Source: Gammaproteobacteria bacterium
GTDB lineage: Bacteria; Pseudomonadota; Gammaproteobacteria; Xanthomonadales; Rhodanobacteraceae
Assembly (NCBI GenBank): GCA_021324095.1
Contig: JAJPJT010000077.1
Location: 1-64,000, forward strand
Reading direction: 5' to 3'
DNA length: 64,000 nt
The stretch's first letter is position 1, and every line of letters begins with the position of its first letter. A program made the translations under genes and the position numbers. The notes under the pieces are model-generated. The model did not search any database. It was not told where the DNA came from and saw only the letters and a list, made by a program, of their open reading frames with translations. Shown here piece after piece: positions 35,564 through 44,890 of this stretch.

Positions 35564-36640
35564 ATGAGCATGCACCGATTCCTCGCCAGCGTTCTCGTGA
35601 CGAACCTCCTGGTTGTCACGGCTGCGGGCGCAGCGCCACCACAGGTCGAGCGAGCCCCGCCTCCGTCGCCCGCCGCCACGTCGCCGACGCCGACCAAGCT
35701 TTCCGCGGCCGACCAGAAGCGGGTCGCGGCCATCCAGCAGTACCAGCACGATCTGGTCAACGTGGTTGCATTGCGGGCGGATCCGGATTACCTGCTGGGC
35801 GCCGCAATCCTCGCCAAGCCGTTCCAGAACCAGACGCCGGGACTCGATTTCGGTGCGTTGATCGAACGCGCCGCCACCGCGACCGGCGCCGGCCCGGCTG
35901 TCGAGTGGGCGCGCCTGGGCGAGTGCAAGACCAAGGCCGATTGTCCGAACGCCGAAGCGTTCAAATATCTCAAGAAGAACGCTGCCGACAACGCCGCGGT
36001 GTGGCTGGTCGAGTTGGATGTCGCTGCCCAGAACAAGGACGAGAAGGCCGAGCGGGCGGCGCTGAAAAAGGCGGCCGACGCGCCGGTCTATGACGACTAT
36101 TACGGCAAGGCGTTGGCAGGCGTCGCCAAGGCCGCCGCAGTGCTGCCGCCGCTGGCGGATACGACCGATGGCGCGCACGACGGTCAGCCCGACAACCAGG
36201 ACGGCGTGCGCGTGCTGGTGGCGATCAACGCCACCCAAACGCATATCCGCCCCGACCTGCGCCCCGTCATCGAACTTTGCGCGCGTGACGCCGTGGCCAA
36301 GGACAAATCCGTGAGACAGGCGTGCCTGAAACTCGCCAACACCCTGCAGTGGGGCTCGAGTCCCGTGGCGCGGGCGGTGGGCCTGCACATCCAGGGTGAC
36401 CTGAAACCTGCCGACAAGGCGCAGGACGATGAGGCCAGCCGGAACCTCGCCTGGCAAGTGCACCAGTACTCGGGACTGCTGCAGCGCGCGCTCACCGATT
36501 CCTCGCTCGCGTCGCAATGGCTGACGACCGCGCGCACCGGCGGCACCGAACTGAGTTTGATTCTGGCAACGTTGCGCGACAACAACATCCCGGTCGATGC
36601 GCCGGCGGGTGCGGCGCCCGCGGGGTCGACCGGCAACTAG
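35564..36640 (+). CDS. Secreted protein of unknown function
   Basis: This protein of about 358 residues has a signal peptide (ending near VVTAAGAA), then a Pro/Thr/Ser-rich stretch and a long alpha-helical region rich in Ala, Asp and Lys. The helical part has several paired-helix segments that could be TPR/Sel1-like. A CKTKADC pair of cysteines near residue 130 may form a disulfide. I do not recognise the family. ATGs at 35564 and 35570 are both possible. A longer upstream frame is open but overlaps all of speE and is rejected. sixA follows after 12 nt, suggesting cotranscription. Confidence 0.75.
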   Translation: MSMHRFLASVLVTNLLVVTAAGAAPPQVERAPPPSPAATSPTPTKLSAADQKRVAAIQQYQHDLVNVVALRADPDYLLGAAILAKPFQNQTPGLDFGALIERAATATGAGPAVEWARLGECKTKADCPNAEAFKYLKKNAADNAAVWLVELDVAAQNKDEKAERAALKKAADAPVYDDYYGKALAGVAKAAAVLPPLADTTDGAHDGQPDNQDGVRVLVAINATQTHIRPDLRPVIELCARDAVAKDKSVRQACLKLANTLQWGSSPVARAVGLHIQGDLKPADKAQDDEASRNLAWQVHQYSGLLQRALTDSSLASQWLTTARTGGTELSLILATLRDNNIPVDAPAGAAPAGSTGN

Positions 36641-36652
36641 CGGGACTCGATC

Positions 36653-37129
36653 ATGCGTGAATTGCTCCTGCTCCGTCACGCCGAGGCCATGCAAGCCGGC
36701 CCCGACGGCCGCGACGTCGAGCGGCCGCTCAGCATGCACGGTGAAGCCCAGGCACGTGCGGTCGGCACGTGGCTGGCCGAGCGGGGAGCCGAACCGGACG
36801 CGGTACTGTGCTCGTCCGCACGGCGCGCGCAGATGACCGCGGACATGGTGTGTCAGGGGCTGCGGACGCGCACGCCGCAGTTCCTGCCGGCCATTTACCA
36901 GGCCACGCCCGGTGAGTTGCTGTCGGTGATGGAGAACCATGCGCCCGATGCACGGCGGGTGCTGCTGGTCGGCCATAATCCGGGTCTCGAGCAGCTGCTC
37001 GCATTGCTGACCGAAGGACGCTCGGTCGGGGCACGCGGCATGACGCCCGCCGCGCTCGCATGGATCGACTTTGCCGATGACGCGCTGGAGCCGGCACACG
37101 GACGATTGCGCACACTCTGGGCGCCTTGA
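36653..37129 (+). CDS. sixA: Phosphohistidine phosphatase SixA
   Basis: This 158-residue protein of the histidine phosphatase (phosphoglycerate mutase-like) superfamily has the RHG motif variant LLLRHAEAM at the N-terminus, SMHGEAQARA, CSSARRAQMTA, and the second catalytic His in LLVGHNPGLEQLL. SixA removes phosphate from phosphohistidines, for example in the PTS-Ntr system. Length matches E. coli SixA (161 residues). It is followed by yceI after 1 nt, so the two are cotranscribed. Confidence 0.93.
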   Translation: MRELLLLRHAEAMQAGPDGRDVERPLSMHGEAQARAVGTWLAERGAEPDAVLCSSARRAQMTADMVCQGLRTRTPQFLPAIYQATPGELLSVMENHAPDARRVLLVGHNPGLEQLLALLTEGRSVGARGMTPAALAWIDFADDALEPAHGRLRTLWAP

Positions 37130-37130
37130 C

Positions 37131-37703
37131 ATGAAATTCGGGCTGGCGCTGGCTTTGCTGTGCCTGCCCGGCCTCGCGGCCTCCGCGGCGACATCGGCGT
37201 CGTGGACGATCTATCCCGCGCAGTCGGAGGCGCAGTTCGTCGTCCGCAAGTTCTGGTTTGTCCACGTGCGCGGCACGTTCCCGGATCTGTCCGGTACGCT
37301 GCGGCGGGTGGATAGGCGCATCGGCGCCGATCTCGGAGAAGTCGATGCCACGATTCCGGTCGCCGATCTGCGTATGGGCGACGCCGGTGATCGCGAGCGC
37401 GTGCTCGGCCCGGACTTTTTCGACGCCACGCAGTATCCGCGCATCCACTTTGATTCCGATCCGTTCCCGATGGATGAACTGGTTTCGGGCGGCGCCCTGC
37501 GCGGCGTGCTGGCCCTGCGTGGCGAACGCCATCCGGTCACGCTGAAGCTGCAGCCCTCGGATTGCCCACGCCAGCCACTCGCATGCGTGATTCGTGCGAG
37601 CGGCACCATTTCGCGGTCGGCCTTCGGGATGCGCAGCCTCCGCGGCGTGGTGTCGGACCGGGTGACGATCGATTTGAGAATCAGGTTGGCGCTCGACCAT
37701 TGA
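37131..37703 (+). CDS. YceI family periplasmic protein
   Basis: This 190-residue protein has an N-terminal signal peptide (MKFGLALALLCLPGLAASA) and a YceI lipocalin-like beta barrel: SWTIYPAQSEAQFVVRKF, the FPDLSGTLR strand, VLGPDFFDATQYPRIHFDS (family signature), and SRSAFGMR near the C-terminus. Family members bind isoprenoid-type lipids such as polyprenyl compounds. The start is 1 nt after the sixA stop. Confidence 0.92.
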   Translation: MKFGLALALLCLPGLAASAATSASWTIYPAQSEAQFVVRKFWFVHVRGTFPDLSGTLRRVDRRIGADLGEVDATIPVADLRMGDAGDRERVLGPDFFDATQYPRIHFDSDPFPMDELVSGGALRGVLALRGERHPVTLKLQPSDCPRQPLACVIRASGTISRSAFGMRSLRGVVSDRVTIDLRIRLALDH

Positions 37704-37716
37704 CGCCACACGTATC

Positions 37717-39561
37717 ATGCGCGCGATGCAAGGCAATCTTCGCGCGAAACTCGGTTGGTGCATTTGTGCGCTGGCGCTGGTGCTGGCGGGCTGCGCGCCG
37801 CTTTCGATCCGGCGCATCGAGCGCGCCGACCACATCGTGGCGATGTCGGCGTACAGCCGGATCGATTGCGACCGGCCCGACCATTGCGCCGAGCCGTCGC
37901 CATTCATGCAACAGGCCGACACCGCGATCGCGGCATCCACCCCGGAGCATCCGCACAACACGGTCACCCTGCTCGACATCGGCCAGAACGCGCTGGCCGC
38001 GCGCATCAACCTGATCCGCGCAGCGCGCAAGTCCATCGATATCCAGACCTACATCTGGGCCAAGGACGACGCCGGCATGCTGGTGCTGGACGAACTGGTG
38101 AAGGCGGCGCGGCGCGGGGTGCAGGTGCGCATCCTCGCCGACCAGTTGGGATCGCTGAACGATCCGAAGCTGTTGTCGCGGCTGGCGCGCGCCAGCGACA
38201 ACCTGCACATCAAGCTCTACAACCCGACCTTCGACAGCGCCCGCAGCAACTTCGTGGAATACACCGCGAGCGTGCTGTGCTGCTTTCGCAAATTCAACCA
38301 GCGCATGCACAACAAGCTGTTCCTGGTGGACGGCAAGGTCGGCATCGTGGGCGGCCGCAATTACGCGGACGACTATTACGACTGGGATTCGCAGATGGAT
38401 TTCCTCGACCGCGACGTGATCGTCGCGGGACCCGCCGGACGCCAGATGACGAGGAGCTTCGAGATCTTCTGGAGCAGTCCGCGCGCGACGCCCATCACCC
38501 ATCTGCGCGACGTGAACGCCGAAATCCTGCAGCATCCGTTCGATCCTTCGCCCTGGACGGAACCACGCTTCGCCGATCCGCAGCGCGTCGCCAAGGTGCG
38601 TAGCCAGGCCGAGGATCCCGAATGGCTTGCGACCCACCTGCTCGACCACAGCCTGAAGGTCGGGCTGGTCGACTACTTCTACGATCTGCCATCCAAGGAC
38701 GAGGCGGTGCACGGTCCGCAGTCGCGCGAGCTTACCCACGACCTGATGAAGATGATCGCGGACGCCCAGCACCAGATCGTGTTGCAGACGCCCTATCTGG
38801 TGCTGACCCGGCCGGCCGGCAAGGTTTTCAGGGCGCTGCAGAAGAAACGGCCGCCGGTTCAGGTGATCGTGTCCACCGACTCGCTGGCCTCGACCGACGC
38901 GGTGGCCGTCTATGCGCTCTCATACAAACATCACAAGAAATTCCTGGTCGACTACGGCTTCCAGATCCACGAACTGATGCCGCATCCGGCCGACGAACCC
39001 ACCATGCTGGCCGATTACGAGCGGCTGTCGGGGTTCGGGTCGGAAAAATCCTCGCCGCACCGCGGCGGGCGCGCGCCATTGATCCCCGGCACGCAGGGAC
39101 CGCGTGTCAGCCTCCATGCCAAATCGCTGGTGGTCGATGGCCGTATCGCGATGGTCGGCTCGCACAATTTCGATCCGCGCTCGGCGCGCATCAACACCGA
39201 AGATGGCGTGATCATCGACGATCCGGCGTTTGCACAGCAGGTGCGCGCGGCCATTCTGCGCGATGCCGCGCCGCGCAATGCGTGGCTGGTCGCTCCCCGC
39301 GACCCCACCCCGATCATCGGCGACGTCAGCCAGGCGATCGGCGATGTGTCGCGCAGCCTGCCGATCTTCGACATCTGGCCATGGGGCTACGCCACCGATT
39401 ACCAGTTGAAGCCCGGCTGCACCCCCACTCCTCCGAGCGACCCGAGTTTCCTGAAGTGCTGGCAGCCGGTGGGCGACTTCCCCGAAGTCAACCTTTCGCT
39501 GACCGCGATCATTGCGCGTTTCATCACCGCTTTCGGCGCCGGCATCCAGGGAATTTTGTAG
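37717..39561 (+). CDS. Phospholipase D-family lipoprotein (cardiolipin synthase C-like)
   Basis: This 614-residue protein starts with a lipoprotein signal (LALVLAGC, Cys26), suggesting anchoring at the membrane facing the periplasm. It has two HKD motifs of the phospholipase D superfamily: His198-x-Lys200 (HNKLFLVDGKVGIVGGRN) and His467-x-Lys469 (HAKSLVVDGRIAMVGSHN). The layout and IQTYIWAKDDAG segment resemble ClsC/YmdC-type cardiolipin synthases, but hydrolase activity is possible. An alternative ATG lies at 37726. It follows yceI by 13 nt. Confidence 0.9.
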   Translation: MRAMQGNLRAKLGWCICALALVLAGCAPLSIRRIERADHIVAMSAYSRIDCDRPDHCAEPSPFMQQADTAIAASTPEHPHNTVTLLDIGQNALAARINLIRAARKSIDIQTYIWAKDDAGMLVLDELVKAARRGVQVRILADQLGSLNDPKLLSRLARASDNLHIKLYNPTFDSARSNFVEYTASVLCCFRKFNQRMHNKLFLVDGKVGIVGGRNYADDYYDWDSQMDFLDRDVIVAGPAGRQMTRSFEIFWSSPRATPITHLRDVNAEILQHPFDPSPWTEPRFADPQRVAKVRSQAEDPEWLATHLLDHSLKVGLVDYFYDLPSKDEAVHGPQSRELTHDLMKMIADAQHQIVLQTPYLVLTRPAGKVFRALQKKRPPVQVIVSTDSLASTDAVAVYALSYKHHKKFLVDYGFQIHELMPHPADEPTMLADYERLSGFGSEKSSPHRGGRAPLIPGTQGPRVSLHAKSLVVDGRIAMVGSHNFDPRSARINTEDGVIIDDPAFAQQVRAAILRDAAPRNAWLVAPRDPTPIIGDVSQAIGDVSRSLPIFDIWPWGYATDYQLKPGCTPTPPSDPSFLKCWQPVGDFPEVNLSLTAIIARFITAFGAGIQGIL

Positions 39562-39808
39562 GTAGTTTCCATCTGAATTCCCGTTCGTCCCCGGATCGAG
39601 TCCGGGGCAGGCTGTGAGCGTAGGCGCGTAGCGCCGAAGTCGAAGGATGGCGGCATGGCGCTTCGGCTTAGCTTTCCTGAGCGAAGTCGAAGGGCTCAGC
39701 GCGAACGGACAATCAGGATTTCAAACCGAGGCATTTCATCCACGCCGATTGACGCCATCAGGACCGCTCGGTAGGCTGGCGCATTCCATCAGGTTGAGGG
39801 CCGCGGCC
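39562..39808. other. Gap with repeat-like DNA
   Basis: It holds CGTCCCCGGATCGAGTCCGGGG (hairpin), and a TTTCCTGAGCGAAGTCGAAGGGCTCAG segment related to one at 28025-28060. No gene is seen; an open frame across it is continuous with the following gene but lacks protein-like character. Confidence 0.5.
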
Positions 39809-40381
39809 ATGTCACTCGAGATCAATCTCGAACTGAGCGATGACGATCTGGTCCACTTCAAGGACGCGCTGCGGCAGGCACAGGAAACCGCGCGCACACG
39901 CGACCCGGCGACGATCGTCGCCGACGCGCACAAGATCCTGGAGCAAACCCGCGACCAGCACCTGCCGTCCTTCATCCGCGAGCGCCTGGACGAAGTCGGC
40001 CCGATGATCGCCATGGCCGAAGACGTCGGCTTCGAATTGTCGGCGGACGAGCGCGAACGCGTGTACGCGTCCCTGCTCTACCTGGCCGATCCGGTGGACT
40101 TCATTCCCGACACCGTGCCCGTGCTCGGCTTCCTCGACGACGCGATCATGATCGATCTGTGCGTCGAGGAATTGCGGCACGAGCTCGAGGCGTACAGCGA
40201 TTTCGCCGAATGGCGCGAAGAGGAAGCGCAGCGCCGCGGCGTCGATCCCTCCAAGCTCGGCGTGCAGCGCATGGAGTGGGCGGACGCGCGCCGGATCGAG
40301 ATCATGCAGCGCATGCGCCGCCGCCGCAATGAGTCTTATGCCAGCGGCAACTGGAATCCGACGTTGTTCCGCGTGAGGTAG
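39809..40381 (+). CDS. YkvA-like DUF1232 protein
   Basis: This 190-residue protein has an N-terminal helical region (LELSDDDLVHFKDALRQAQE) and a central DUF1232 segment (RVYASLLYLADPVDFIPDTVPVLGFLDDAIMIDLCVEELRHE), the D-x-I-P-D family core. The C-terminus is charged and Arg-rich. The function of DUF1232 proteins is unknown. The start at 39809 is chosen because upstream codons are repeat-derived. Confidence 0.85.
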   Translation: MSLEINLELSDDDLVHFKDALRQAQETARTRDPATIVADAHKILEQTRDQHLPSFIRERLDEVGPMIAMAEDVGFELSADERERVYASLLYLADPVDFIPDTVPVLGFLDDAIMIDLCVEELRHELEAYSDFAEWREEEAQRRGVDPSKLGVQRMEWADARRIEIMQRMRRRRNESYASGNWNPTLFRVR

Positions 40382-40390
40382 TTTTCGGAC

Positions 40391-41674
40391 TTATCGTTCG
40401 AGAATCGCGACGACGCCCATCCCGCCCGCAGTGCAGATCGAGATCAACCCGCGCCCGGAACCTTTCTGCATCAGCAGTTTCGCGAGCGTCGCCACGATTC
40501 GTGCGCCGGTCGCCGCGAAGGGATGGCCCGTTGCGAGGCTCGATCCGTTGACATTGATCCTGGCGGGATCGATGGAGCCCAGCGGCGCGTCCAGGCCCAG
40601 CCGGTTCCTGCAGTAGTCGGCCGATTCCCACGCACGCAACTGGCAGAGCACCTGCGCCGCGAAGGCCTCGTGGATTTCGTAGAAATCGAAATCCTGGAGC
40701 GTCAGTCCCGCGCGCTTCAACATCCGCGGCACTGCAATGGTCGGCGCCATCAACAAACCCTCGCCGTGCACGTAATCGACGCCCGCGACTTCGGCGAAAG
40801 TGAGATACGCCAGCACCGGCAGGCCACGTTGATCCGCCCACGCTTCGCTCGCCAGCAGCACCGCGGCGGCGCCGTCCGATAGCGCGGAAGAATTGCCGGC
40901 CGTGAGCGTGCCCTTGCCGGACGTGCGGTCGAAAGCGGGTTTCAGTGACGCGAGCTTTTCCAGCGTGGTGTCGGCGCGCAGCAGGTTATCGCGCTTGACG
41001 CCGCGGAACGGGATCACCAGGTCTTCGAAGAAACCTGCGTCGTAGGCCATGGCAAGTTTGCGGTGGCTGCCCAGCGCCCACTGGTCCTGCTCGGCGCGGC
41101 CGATCTTCCATTCGCGCGCCATCTTTTCGCAATGCTGTCCCATCGAAAGGCCGGTGCGCGGTTCGACCACACCGGGAACCTGCGGCTTCAGCTCACGCCA
41201 ACGGAAACCCCGCGTTGCGGCGCGCAGCTTCTGCCCGAATGTCCTGGCGCGGTTCAAGTCCAGCAGGCGCTGCTGCAGTCGATTGGAGTAGGTCAACGGC
41301 ACCTGGCTGGTGGTATCGGAACCGCCGCCGATGCCGGCTTCGATCTGGCCGGTCGCGATCTTCTGCGCGACCAGAATCGCGTTGTCGAGGGAAGTCCCGC
41401 AAGCGCGCGCCGTGGTGAAGCCCGGCGTCGTCATCGCAAGTCCCGATGATTGCAGCGCCTCGCGGGCAAGATTCCAGTCGGCGGGATGCTTCATCACGGC
41501 GCCGAACGCGACCTCCCCGAGTTCCACGTCGTGCAGCGCGAACTTCTCGACCAACGCGCCGAGGACCTCCACGGCCATCCCGAAATTCCCGAGATCGGCA
41601 TAGGCGGTGTCGCGCTTGCAGAACGGAATGCGCACGCCGCCCAGCACGGCGACGCGGCGGGTCGTGGGGATCAT
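40391..41674 (-). CDS. fadI: Acetyl-CoA C-acyltransferase (thiolase, FadI-like)
   Basis: This 427-residue thiolase has the acyl-accepting Cys92 (TTARACGTSLDN), the conserved NVNGSSLATGHPFAATGAR (His), and the second catalytic Cys in ISICTAGGMGV. Sequence layout matches FadI-type 3-ketoacyl-CoA thiolases of beta-oxidation, but no fadJ partner is adjacent. AGGGA lies 9 nt before the ATG at 41674 and too close to the ATG at 41683, so 41674 is used. A synthetic acetoacetyl-CoA role remains possible. Confidence 0.88.
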   Translation of the reverse strand: MIPTTRRVAVLGGVRIPFCKRDTAYADLGNFGMAVEVLGALVEKFALHDVELGEVAFGAVMKHPADWNLAREALQSSGLAMTTPGFTTARACGTSLDNAILVAQKIATGQIEAGIGGGSDTTSQVPLTYSNRLQQRLLDLNRARTFGQKLRAATRGFRWRELKPQVPGVVEPRTGLSMGQHCEKMAREWKIGRAEQDQWALGSHRKLAMAYDAGFFEDLVIPFRGVKRDNLLRADTTLEKLASLKPAFDRTSGKGTLTAGNSSALSDGAAAVLLASEAWADQRGLPVLAYLTFAEVAGVDYVHGEGLLMAPTIAVPRMLKRAGLTLQDFDFYEIHEAFAAQVLCQLRAWESADYCRNRLGLDAPLGSIDPARINVNGSSLATGHPFAATGARIVATLAKLLMQKGSGRGLISICTAGGMGVVAILER

Positions 41675-41746
41675 GATGGTCATTCCCTGGAAATCATGGC
41701 TCGTGCAAGGCTAACGCAATCGTCAGCAAGGCGTTTCGCGTGCTTG

Positions 41747-41816
41747 CCCCCTCACCCGCCAAGCGCTGCGCGCTCGTCTCCCTCTCCCCACGGGGGAGAG
41801 GGGTGGGGTGAGGGGG
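41747..41816. repeat. CCCCTCACCCGCCAAGCG family repeat, copy 3
   Basis: CCCCCTCACCCGCCAAGCGC to GGGGTGGGGTGAGGGGG, nearly identical to the copy at 3174-3243. It lies between the thiolase and GNAT genes, both on the minus strand. Confidence 0.8.
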
Positions 41817-41855
41817 TGTTCTCGACACGATTGTCACGTTCCGGCACCGCAGGTC

Positions 41856-42317
41856 TCATTCGAATTCCTTGAACCCGCGCCGCCACATCCGGTACGGTTC
41901 TTCTTCCATCCCGAGCGAGCGATAGGTCTGCTGCGCACGCGCGTTGTCGCGCTCGACGTACAAGCGCAACCCGATCGCACCGGCCGCGCGCGCCCGGCGT
42001 TCGACTTCCGCATGCAGCGCGCGGAACACGCCGAGGCGACGCGCCCGCGGCACCACGTACACGCTCTGGAACCACCACCAGTCGCCGTTGCGCCAATCGC
42101 TCCATTCATAGGTGATCAACAGGCAGCCGACGGCCTCATCGCCGCGCTCCGCGACAAGATAGAACCCTCGCTTCGGATCATCGAACACCGCGCGCGTGCC
42201 GCGCGTCAGCACGTCGCGGTCCAGCGCCTTGTGTTCGGTCTCGTGCGCCATCGCGGCGTTGCATTCCACGAGAAATGGCACGTCTTCCGGTTTGGCGGTC
42301 CGAATGATGATGGACAT
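41856..42317 (-). CDS. GNAT family N-acetyltransferase
   Basis: This 153-residue GNAT protein has IIIRTAKPEDVPFLVECN (strand 1-helix 1), a central VYVVPRARRLGVFRALHAEVERRARAAG (acetyl-CoA pyrophosphate loop, slightly variant R-R-x-G-V) and LRLYVERDNARAQQTYRSLGM (motif B). The substrate is unknown. The ATG at 42317 is at the conserved N-terminus; upstream in-frame sequence is low-complexity. Confidence 0.85.
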   Translation of the reverse strand: MSIIIRTAKPEDVPFLVECNAAMAHETEHKALDRDVLTRGTRAVFDDPKRGFYLVAERGDEAVGCLLITYEWSDWRNGDWWWFQSVYVVPRARRLGVFRALHAEVERRARAAGAIGLRLYVERDNARAQQTYRSLGMEEEPYRMWRRGFKEFE

Positions 42318-42411
42318 GGGGATGCGGGATTCGGGACTGGGGACTATAGATGTGGGATGAAGGATTCTGGGGTAGGGAATGGGATTCGGGAGAAGAGAGA
42401 CGGGAGACACG

Positions 42412-43839
42412 CTACCGCTTCTCTGGGTCGCCAGCCCCCCGCCCCCCGCCCCGGCTTTTCCGGGAACTCCCCAACTTCCGCGTCAATGTATTGCGACCCA
42501 GCCCCAGCGCTTTCGCCGCATGTTGCCGATGGCCGGCGTGCGCCGCCAGCGCGGCGTCCAGCAGTACCTTGTCGAATCGCGCGCGTGCGCGCGCGTGCAG
42601 GTGCTCTGTGCCGTCCGCGAGTTCCGCGTCCACCCAGACCCGCAATGCGGATTCCCACGGAATTTCCTGCCCGCCCAGTGCTGATGCTGCGCGTCCGCCG
42701 CTCATGGCGATGTCTTCGGGCCGTATGGTCGTGCCGGGCGCGATCACCGCAAGCCGGCGGCACAGATTTTCCAGTTGCCGGACGTTGCCTGGGAAATCCA
42801 TTCTGGCCAGCGCATGCAAAGCCGCCTGGGTGAAATTCTTCTGCGGCAACTTCAGTTCGAGCGCCGCGCTCGCGAGGAACTGCTTCGCCAGCAACGGAAT
42901 GTCAGTACGGCGTTCGCGCAGCGCCGGCAGATGGATGCGTACCACGTCGAGGCGGTGCATCAGGTCGGCACGGAACTCGCCGCGCGCGACCTTGGCATCC
43001 AGATCCTGATGGGTGGCGGCCAGTATGCGCACGTCGGAGCGAATCAGTTCGCGCCCCCCGACACGGTAGAACTCGCCGCCTGCCAGTACGCGCAGCAGGC
43101 GCGTCTGCAGAGCCAGCGGCATGTCGCCGATTTCGTCGAGGAACAGCGTGCCGCCTTCGGCCTGCTCGAAGCGGCCGGCAATCCGTCTTTGCGCGCCGGT
43201 GAACGCGCCCGCCTCGTGGCCGAACAGTTCCGATTCCAGCAGTTCGGCCGGGATGGCCGCCGTATTGAGCGCCACGAAGGGTCGGGCGCGGCGCGCGCTT
43301 TCCTCGTGCAGCGCGCGCGCCACCAGTTCCTTGCCGGTCCCGGTTTCGCCGGTGATCAGGACATTGAGGTCGCTTGCGGCCACGCGGCCGATCAGGCGGA
43401 ACACCGCGCGCATCGGAGCGCTTTCGCCGAGCAGCACATGCCTCGACGGCACGTCGCGTGTCGCCGCGCCGGATGTTGCGGACTCGCTCAACACACGTTG
43501 CACGGCGGCGCGTGCCTGCAGGAGGTCGAACGGCTTGGGCAGGTAATCCGCTGCGCCTTCGCGATACGCCGCGGCCGTGGTCGCGACGTCGGTGTACGCG
43601 CTCATCACGATGACCGGCAGGGCGGGACGGGCAGCCTTGAATTCGCGCAGCAGTGCCAGGCCGTCCGCTCCGGGAAGCCGGACATCGCAAATCACGAGGT
43701 GCGGTGACGCGCGCTGCAGCGCCCGTTGCGCATCTTCGGCATTGGCAAATTCGGTGATCACGTGTCCCGCGTCACGCAACGCCGTCGCCAGGACGAAGCG
43801 CACCGCGCGGTCGTCGTCGACGATCCAGATGTCGCTCAT
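42412..43839 (-). CDS. ntrC: Nitrogen regulator NtrC (sigma-54 activator)
   Basis: This 475-residue response regulator has a receiver domain (Asp8-10 acidic pocket, phospho-acceptor Asp52 in VICDVRLPGADG), an AAA+ sigma-54 activation domain and a C-terminal Fis-type helix-turn-helix (HAAKALGLGRNTLTRKL). The AAA+ domain has Walker A GETGTGKE (164-171), the sigma-54 contact loop GAFTGA (211-216) and Walker B TLFLDEIGD. Its ATG overlaps the end of ntrB by 4 nt (ATGA). It should activate glnA, which has a sigma-54 promoter and an NtrC-like box at 48341-48423. Confidence 0.94.
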   Translation of the reverse strand: MSDIWIVDDDRAVRFVLATALRDAGHVITEFANAEDAQRALQRASPHLVICDVRLPGADGLALLREFKAARPALPVIVMSAYTDVATTAAAYREGAADYLPKPFDLLQARAAVQRVLSESATSGAATRDVPSRHVLLGESAPMRAVFRLIGRVAASDLNVLITGETGTGKELVARALHEESARRARPFVALNTAAIPAELLESELFGHEAGAFTGAQRRIAGRFEQAEGGTLFLDEIGDMPLALQTRLLRVLAGGEFYRVGGRELIRSDVRILAATHQDLDAKVARGEFRADLMHRLDVVRIHLPALRERRTDIPLLAKQFLASAALELKLPQKNFTQAALHALARMDFPGNVRQLENLCRRLAVIAPGTTIRPEDIAMSGGRAASALGGQEIPWESALRVWVDAELADGTEHLHARARARFDKVLLDAALAAHAGHRQHAAKALGLGRNTLTRKLGSSRKSRGGGRGAGDPEKR

Positions 43840-44855
43840 TCGCGTTCTCCCGTGCGCGGATGCCGTGGCAACAGCAGTACGAAGCGCGAACCTTCCGCGC
43901 ACGGCTGATACGTCAATTCGCCGCCGTGCTCGCGCGCGATCTCACGCGCCAATGCCAGCCCCAGGCCCGTTCCGTCCGGGCGCCCCGACACCATCGGTTC
44001 GAACAAGGCCGTGACGAGCCCATCGGGTACGCCATCGCCATTGTCTTCGACTTCGACGCGCAGCGCCGGTACGCGCTGGCCCTCTGCGCCGCGCCAACCT
44101 GCTTCCGCGCGGCTGCGCAGCACGATCCGCTGCGCGTGGGCCTCGACCGCGTTGCGCGCGAGGTTCAACAAGGCTTGCAGCAGCCGATCGGGATCGCCTT
44201 GCCAGGCCGGCAGGCTCGGATCGTAATCGCGCACGACGGTGACGTCGGGGCGCTCGGCCGCGAGTAATTCCGCGATCCGCTCGAGTACCGCGTGCACGTT
44301 GACGGCGCGCGTTACCGTCGCGTGGCGTGCGCCCAGCAGGCGCTCAGCCAGTGTCGCCAGCCGTGCCGATTCGTCGCGGACCAAAGAGGCGAGTTCGCGT
44401 TGCCGGACATCGGCCGAGCCCTGCTCCAGCAGTTGCGCCGCGCCCGAGATCGCGGCGAGCGGATTGCGAATCTCGTGCGCGAAGCCACGCAACGATCGCG
44501 ACGTCCGTGCGGCACCCTCCGACGGTGCCGATGGGTGCGCCTCGACCAGCACGCCATCTGCGATTGGCGTCAGGGTGAAATCAAGTTGCGCTTCCTGGCC
44601 GGGTGCCGCGCACACGGCCACGTTTCGCAACGCGCAGGCGCGGCCTTCAACGTGGGCCAGCATCGCGAGACGGTGCAGGCGCGCACCATTCGGCGTCAGC
44701 GCCGCCAGGGTATGTGCCTCAAGGCGGGATCGGCCAAATCCGGTGAGCTCGGCAAACGCGGGATTGATGCGGGTGATCCCGAGGGCGGCATCGAGCCGTG
44801 CCACCCCCGTTGCGAGCTGGTCGACGATCGCCAAGTCCTGATTGGTGCGCATCAT
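43836..44855 (-). CDS. ntrB: Nitrogen sensor kinase NtrB
   Basis: This 339-residue soluble kinase/phosphatase has an N-terminal PAS-like domain (ARLDAALGITRINPAFAELTGF), a HisKA motif with His127 (LRGFAHEIRNPLAAISGAAQLL) and an HATPase_c domain (LLQALLNLARNAVEA; DGTGLGLALAREIAREHGG). It phosphorylates NtrC under nitrogen limitation and is controlled by PII. It is coupled to ntrC by a 4-nt overlap. An NtrC-like box lies immediately before the start codon. ATGs at 44855 and 44852 are both possible. Confidence 0.94.
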   Translation of the reverse strand: MMRTNQDLAIVDQLATGVARLDAALGITRINPAFAELTGFGRSRLEAHTLAALTPNGARLHRLAMLAHVEGRACALRNVAVCAAPGQEAQLDFTLTPIADGVLVEAHPSAPSEGAARTSRSLRGFAHEIRNPLAAISGAAQLLEQGSADVRQRELASLVRDESARLATLAERLLGARHATVTRAVNVHAVLERIAELLAAERPDVTVVRDYDPSLPAWQGDPDRLLQALLNLARNAVEAHAQRIVLRSRAEAGWRGAEGQRVPALRVEVEDNGDGVPDGLVTALFEPMVSGRPDGTGLGLALAREIAREHGGELTYQPCAEGSRFVLLLPRHPRTGERE

Positions 44856-44872
44856 TGCACCAATTTAGTGCG
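44856..44872. promoter_or_regulatory. NtrC-binding-like box before ntrB
   Basis: TGCACCAATTTAGTGCG is an imperfect palindrome (GCAC...GTGC) matching the NtrC site type TGCACnnnnnnGGTGCA. It fills half of the 35-nt gap between alkB and ntrB and touches the ntrB start codon. That position suits negative autoregulation of ntrBC, as at the E. coli glnL promoter. Confidence 0.65.
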
Positions 44873-44890
44873 AGATGCTCGAACCCGCAA

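Noticed and set aside
34526-36640. A 704-codon frame covering speE and the secreted protein
   Set aside because: The first half overlaps the clearly real speE in another frame; only the part from 35564, with a signal peptide, is credible.
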